From NCBI GenBank assembly GCA_934307185.1, contig CAKRCJ010000111.1, positions 1 through 7,214 on the forward strand: a stretch of DNA of 7,214 nt, in the 5' to 3' direction. Positions 4,393 to 7,214 of the stretch are shown piece by piece. The stretch comes from an uncultured Roseburia sp. (lineage in GTDB: Bacteria; Bacillota; Clostridia; Lachnospirales; Lachnospiraceae). Each line of letters begins with the position of its first letter. Position 1 is the first letter of the stretch. The notes beneath the pieces were generated by a model. The model made no database searches, was not told where the DNA came from, and saw only the letters and a program-made list of their open reading frames with translations. The translations under genes were made by a program, and so were the position numbers.

Positions 4393-7214
4393 AAAAGAAC
4401 CGGAAAAAATGGATGATATTATTTCTTTCCTGTGCCATTATTTTAACATTTATCCCGCTTGCGTATTACGGCGGGGTTTTAAAAGCCGCAGAGACACCAG
4501 AAGAAGTGACAAGAGGTGTGGTTGACAGCTTAGAGCAGCTTCCACAGTATAACAATGAGGAAAATCTTGCAGCGGAGCTTGGAAGCAAAAATCATCCGTT
4601 TACGATATTAGAGATTGTCCCATATGAGGAATATGCGGAGTTCGGATACCATATCGGAGGCTGCGAACCAATTGATGTAGAAAATTTATATGGAAGAAGT
4701 ATCGGTGGAACATTAAACAGCTTAAATGATTTTGATTATAGCATGGTCGGTAACTGTTATTTCTTTTCGGATGAGCCGGAGGGAAATCCAAAGATGTATA
4801 ATAGCAATCCGACACCAACCTATGGAGACTGGATTGGAAATTTAAAAGGATATTATGAAAGGGTAGAAGACGGAGGCGGAAATTTTGCCTGTGAGACGGA
4901 GACGATTGCGCAGACTCTAGAAAGCAATGAGGAGTTGTATGACACAGAGGTGCCGCAGGAGGCAGAAGCCCAGACCATTTCAGAAACAAAAATCACGTTC
5001 AGAAAACAAAGCGGAGGAAATTTTATCTGGCATACACTGCGCTCAGATGAAGCGGAATATAATAATGGGAATTTGTTTGACGCGGCAGGACAGGCAATAG
5101 AGAACATCGGTGACCGTTATTATACTTACCGGAAAACATCGGAAGACGATAAGGTCATTCAGGTAAATTATGATGTTATAAAAAACAGGGAGAATTTTTT
5201 AAAACAGACACTGCGTTTATCCGATGAGCAGACGGCAGGTTACTCGGTTGTAATTAAAACAATTACACCACAGGAATTAAATAACCGCACGGAATGGATT
5301 AATTATGCGGATTTGATTGTATTGTCTCCAAAATCGCATGTAGGTTCCCTTCCGGAACTATGGCAGAAATATAACAGGCTTGGAAAGTCTGCAACAGCCG
5401 GATTTGATGCATCAAAAACCGGATTTTCGGATGGCAGGGATATTTCATGGGAGGCTGCGCTCCTTATTTATAATAAGGCAACGGCACAGAAAAATTATGC
5501 AGCGATTGTTATTGATGATGGCGTATATAATACAATACCGGAGTCTAGAAATGTGACAATTGATGTCCTCGACTGGAATATGAATTCATCGGGACTTACA
5601 ATTCAGAGAGAGGGAAGTAAAAATAATACATATAAATTATGCGTGATGTTACTCTGCATGGACAGCAATTTATTTCATTCCCTGTATTTAAGTGGCGACA
5701 CACCGATTGTACATGATGGGGTGATTTCAAAACAGACCGGAGATGCGGCAGAGTACTGGTCCGATTATACGTTTTTACCGGTTCCGGTCCGCACAGAAGT
5801 AAAATCATGGGATTATGCATACCGTTACTGGAAGTTAGACGAGGATAACTCCGGGGTGCCGGATTACTGGGAAAATTATGGAATTTATCCGGAAATGTCT
5901 GCCATAAAAAATCTGGTAAAAGGACATGTATATACATATCCGGGAGATACAAGTATTTCACAGTCTTACACACAGGATAGCCAGTGGAAGACGAATATTT
6001 ACTCCAAAGAATATAATGATTATATGAAACAAATAGGAAAGGAAGGAATTGCGAATCCTTCAGATGCAACCTGCTTTATTCTTGGAATTGGTACAGGCGG
6101 TGATGAACCGGATAATACATGGGGAACAAAGCTTCGTGTCCTTGATATAGAACCTTGTGTTGCGCTTTCTAAGACGGCAGAGGATGGAAGCACCTATCTG
6201 TCAGACGGTAAAGTGTACAGTGAGCCAAAGTGGACACTGACAGAAAATTATATCCGGACGCTTGTTCCTGATTTTACCGGGGAAATAGAGATTACACACC
6301 AGACGACGGCAGAGTTTAACGGAAAAGTGGAGGATTTAAACAGCCAGTACGATTTGATTTATATCGGGGTGGACTGTGGTGCGTACAATTTAGCTACGTA
6401 TGATGTAAATAATCAGTGGTCCCGGAAAAATATCACCTTGCAGAATAATCCGGTGGGAATAAACCAGATTGTGCTTCCGGACTGGAATGATAATTCCCTG
6501 GATGGAAAAATATATATTCACACCGGAGATTTGATGCTGTCAACGGAAAAAGAAAAAAGTAACCGGACGGCTTCGGTAAAATTTTTATATGATGTAAACA
6601 GTAATACATCGGTAGATATGAATGTGGCAAACCCGACGCTCCGGTTTGGTGGAAATGATATCAGCAGGTTAAAACAGAAAGAGCTGCAGGAATATGTCAA
6701 CGCCGGTTATCCGGTAGTGGCGGCAACTTACCTTTACAACTTGGAAAAATCCATTATAGATGAAAATTCCAACATCTATCAGTTTGTCAGTGAGAACAAG
6801 CTTGAAAATGGAAACCGGATATATTCAGAAACAAAGCCAAAGGCAATTGTACAGGCAGTCAGAACAAAGACAACGGAAGTGACCTTCAAAGAGCTTCCTG
6901 CTATCTACAACGGTGAAACACAAAATGGAAGTGCGCAGATTACAAATGCCAATTATCTTCCGGTTGACAGCGGCAGGTCTTATTTATGGTTTTCCTTTGA
7001 TGTGAATGCGGATGGATATGCATATCGTATTTATCTTGATTCGGACAGAAACGGAAAATTTTCCGATGAGGAAGTGGTGCATGAGGGAGTTGCTGTAAAT
7101 GGCAATAATACATATAAGTACAGGCTTTCCACATCGTTAGTAGGCTTATTGCAGTGGAAGATAGAAGTTTATAAGACAGATAATCCGGGAGAACGCTTTA
7201 TGGAAACCGGCTGC
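4389..7214 (+). CDS. Large Sec-exported DUF5057-like protein, 3' partial
   Basis: ATG 4389 overlaps the previous stop (ATGA) and has a GGAAGGG-type binding site at 4375-4381. The frame stays open for 942 codons to the window edge. Seen: an N-terminal signal peptide with charged residues 2-7 (KKNRKK), a hydrophobic core at ~8-31 and likely cleavage near LKA|AE (33/34). Residues ~70-94 (FTILEIVP, GYHIGGCEP) and the later LRVLDIEP, FNGKVEDL, YDLIYIG, GGNDI and AGYPVV segments match what I recall of DUF5057 proteins of Lachnospiraceae, which have no established function. The body looks like two related alpha/beta units (from ~71 and ~582), with EF-hand-like loops at 484-495 and 884-895. From ~840 the sequence turns beta-rich (YLWFSFDVNADGYAYRIYLD), perhaps an Ig-like or beta-sandwich module. 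About eight cysteines lie beyond the signal peptide. The gene's place after four minor pilins suggests an extracellular, pilus-associated job such as a tip protein; this is inference. No lipobox is seen; the C-terminal anchor, if any, is outside the window. Confidence 0.72.
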   Translation, partial: MKKNRKKWMILFLSCAIILTFIPLAYYGGVLKAAETPEEVTRGVVDSLEQLPQYNNEENLAAELGSKNHPFTILEIVPYEEYAEFGYHIGGCEPIDVENLYGRSIGGTLNSLNDFDYSMVGNCYFFSDEPEGNPKMYNSNPTPTYGDWIGNLKGYYERVEDGGGNFACETETIAQTLESNEELYDTEVPQEAEAQTISETKITFRKQSGGNFIWHTLRSDEAEYNNGNLFDAAGQAIENIGDRYYTYRKTSEDDKVIQVNYDVIKNRENFLKQTLRLSDEQTAGYSVVIKTITPQELNNRTEWINYADLIVLSPKSHVGSLPELWQKYNRLGKSATAGFDASKTGFSDGRDISWEAALLIYNKATAQKNYAAIVIDDGVYNTIPESRNVTIDVLDWNMNSSGLTIQREGSKNNTYKLCVMLLCMDSNLFHSLYLSGDTPIVHDGVISKQTGDAAEYWSDYTFLPVPVRTEVKSWDYAYRYWKLDEDNSGVPDYWENYGIYPEMSAIKNLVKGHVYTYPGDTSISQSYTQDSQWKTNIYSKEYNDYMKQIGKEGIANPSDATCFILGIGTGGDEPDNTWGTKLRVLDIEPCVALSKTAEDGSTYLSDGKVYSEPKWTLTENYIRTLVPDFTGEIEITHQTTAEFNGKVEDLNSQYDLIYIGVDCGAYNLATYDVNNQWSRKNITLQNNPVGINQIVLPDWNDNSLDGKIYIHTGDLMLSTEKEKSNRTASVKFLYDVNSNTSVDMNVANPTLRFGGNDISRLKQKELQEYVNAGYPVVAATYLYNLEKSIIDENSNIYQFVSENKLENGNRIYSETKPKAIVQAVRTKTTEVTFKELPAIYNGETQNGSAQITNANYLPVDSGRSYLWFSFDVNADGYAYRIYLDSDRNGKFSDEEVVHEGVAVNGNNTYKYRLSTSLVGLLQWKIEVYKTDNPGERFMETGC
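5265..5327 (+). repeat. Duplicated motif copy 1 in the DUF5057-like protein
   Basis: Residues 293-313 fit the pattern T-x-x-E-[LF]-N-x-[RK]-x-E-x-[IL]-N-x(2,3)-D-L-I, ending in the strand DLIVLS. A matching copy lies at 639-660 (6303-6368). The ILEIVP strand at 73-78 precedes this copy, as VLDIEP (584-589) precedes the other. The similarity is at the protein level only; the DNA is diverged, so the duplication is old. Confidence 0.5.
5838..5873 (+). other. EF-hand-like Ca2+-binding loop 1
   Basis: Residues 484-495, DEDNSGVPDYWE, have acidic or polar residues at loop positions 1 (D), 3 (D), 5 (S), 9 (D) and 12 (E), with Gly at 6. This matches a 12-residue EF-hand-type loop and also the 'DxDxDGxPDxWE' style of extracellular Ca2+ motifs. 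Metal binding is predicted only. Confidence 0.55.
6303..6368 (+). repeat. Duplicated motif copy 2 in the DUF5057-like protein
   Basis: Residues 639-660 (TTAEFNGKVEDLN followed by YDLIYIG) align with residues 293-313 with one gap. Identical positions include T, E, N, E, N and D-L-I. It is followed by GGND at 754-757 and AGYPVV at 772-777, a strand-helix-strand order that suggests a Rossmann-like or class I amidotransferase-like fold. The fold is inferred from order alone. Confidence 0.5.
7038..7073 (+). other. EF-hand-like Ca2+-binding loop 2
   Basis: Residues 884-895, DSDRNGKFSDEE, have D1, D3, N5, G6, F8 and E12, a near-canonical EF-hand loop. It sits between two beta strands (YRIYL and VVHEGV) instead of two helices, so it is more likely an extracellular beta-hairpin Ca2+ loop than a true EF-hand. 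Confidence 0.5.

Noticed and set aside
4419..4433. Possible lipobox at Cys15 of the exported protein
   Set aside because: The residues before it are F-L-S, not the L-[AS]-[GA] pattern, and the hydrophobic core runs on well past the Cys, so an ordinary signal peptide is the better reading.
4600..5107. Antisense open frames opposite the exported protein
   Set aside because: They have low-complexity Pro/Ser/Cys/His-rich translations, overlap one another, and lie wholly opposite a confident gene with a signal peptide and coupled start.

Overview
The window looks like part of a type IV pilus (or type II secretion-like pseudopilus) locus from a Gram-positive anaerobe of the Clostridia, most likely Lachnospiraceae. 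The grounds are AT-leaning DNA, strong AAAGGAG-type ribosome binding sites, tightly packed genes and the style of the proteins. No database was searched, so the taxonomy is inference.

All five genes lie on the + strand and read as one transcript. They are: a 5'-truncated PilV/GspI-like minor pilin (up to 1010); a 742-residue PilX/GspK-like minor pilin with a built-in beta-helix-like domain (1014-3242); a FimT/GspH-like prepilin with a GTG start (3244-3768); a PilW/GspJ-like prepilin (3793-4392); and a large Sec-exported protein (4389 to the window end, 942 codons with no stop) that I recognise as DUF5057-like. The junctions are 3 nt, 1 nt, 24 nt and a 4-nt ATGA overlap. No terminator or internal promoter was seen, and no stretch of 300 bases lacks a gene. 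Promoter, ATPase, platform protein, prepilin peptidase and major pilin are not in the window.

Taken together, the four pilin-like genes cover the I, K, H and J minor pilin classes, which in characterised systems form the complex that starts and caps the pilus. The large exported protein sits where Proteobacterial minor-pilin operons (fimU-pilV-pilW-pilX-pilY1) carry the tip adhesin PilY1. It has no evident sequence likeness to PilY1 but carries two EF-hand-like Ca2+-loop motifs. The working hypothesis is an oversized, Gram-positive pilus tip complex with a DUF5057-type protein as its exported partner. The large protein also shows an internal duplication of a Rossmann-like alpha/beta unit.
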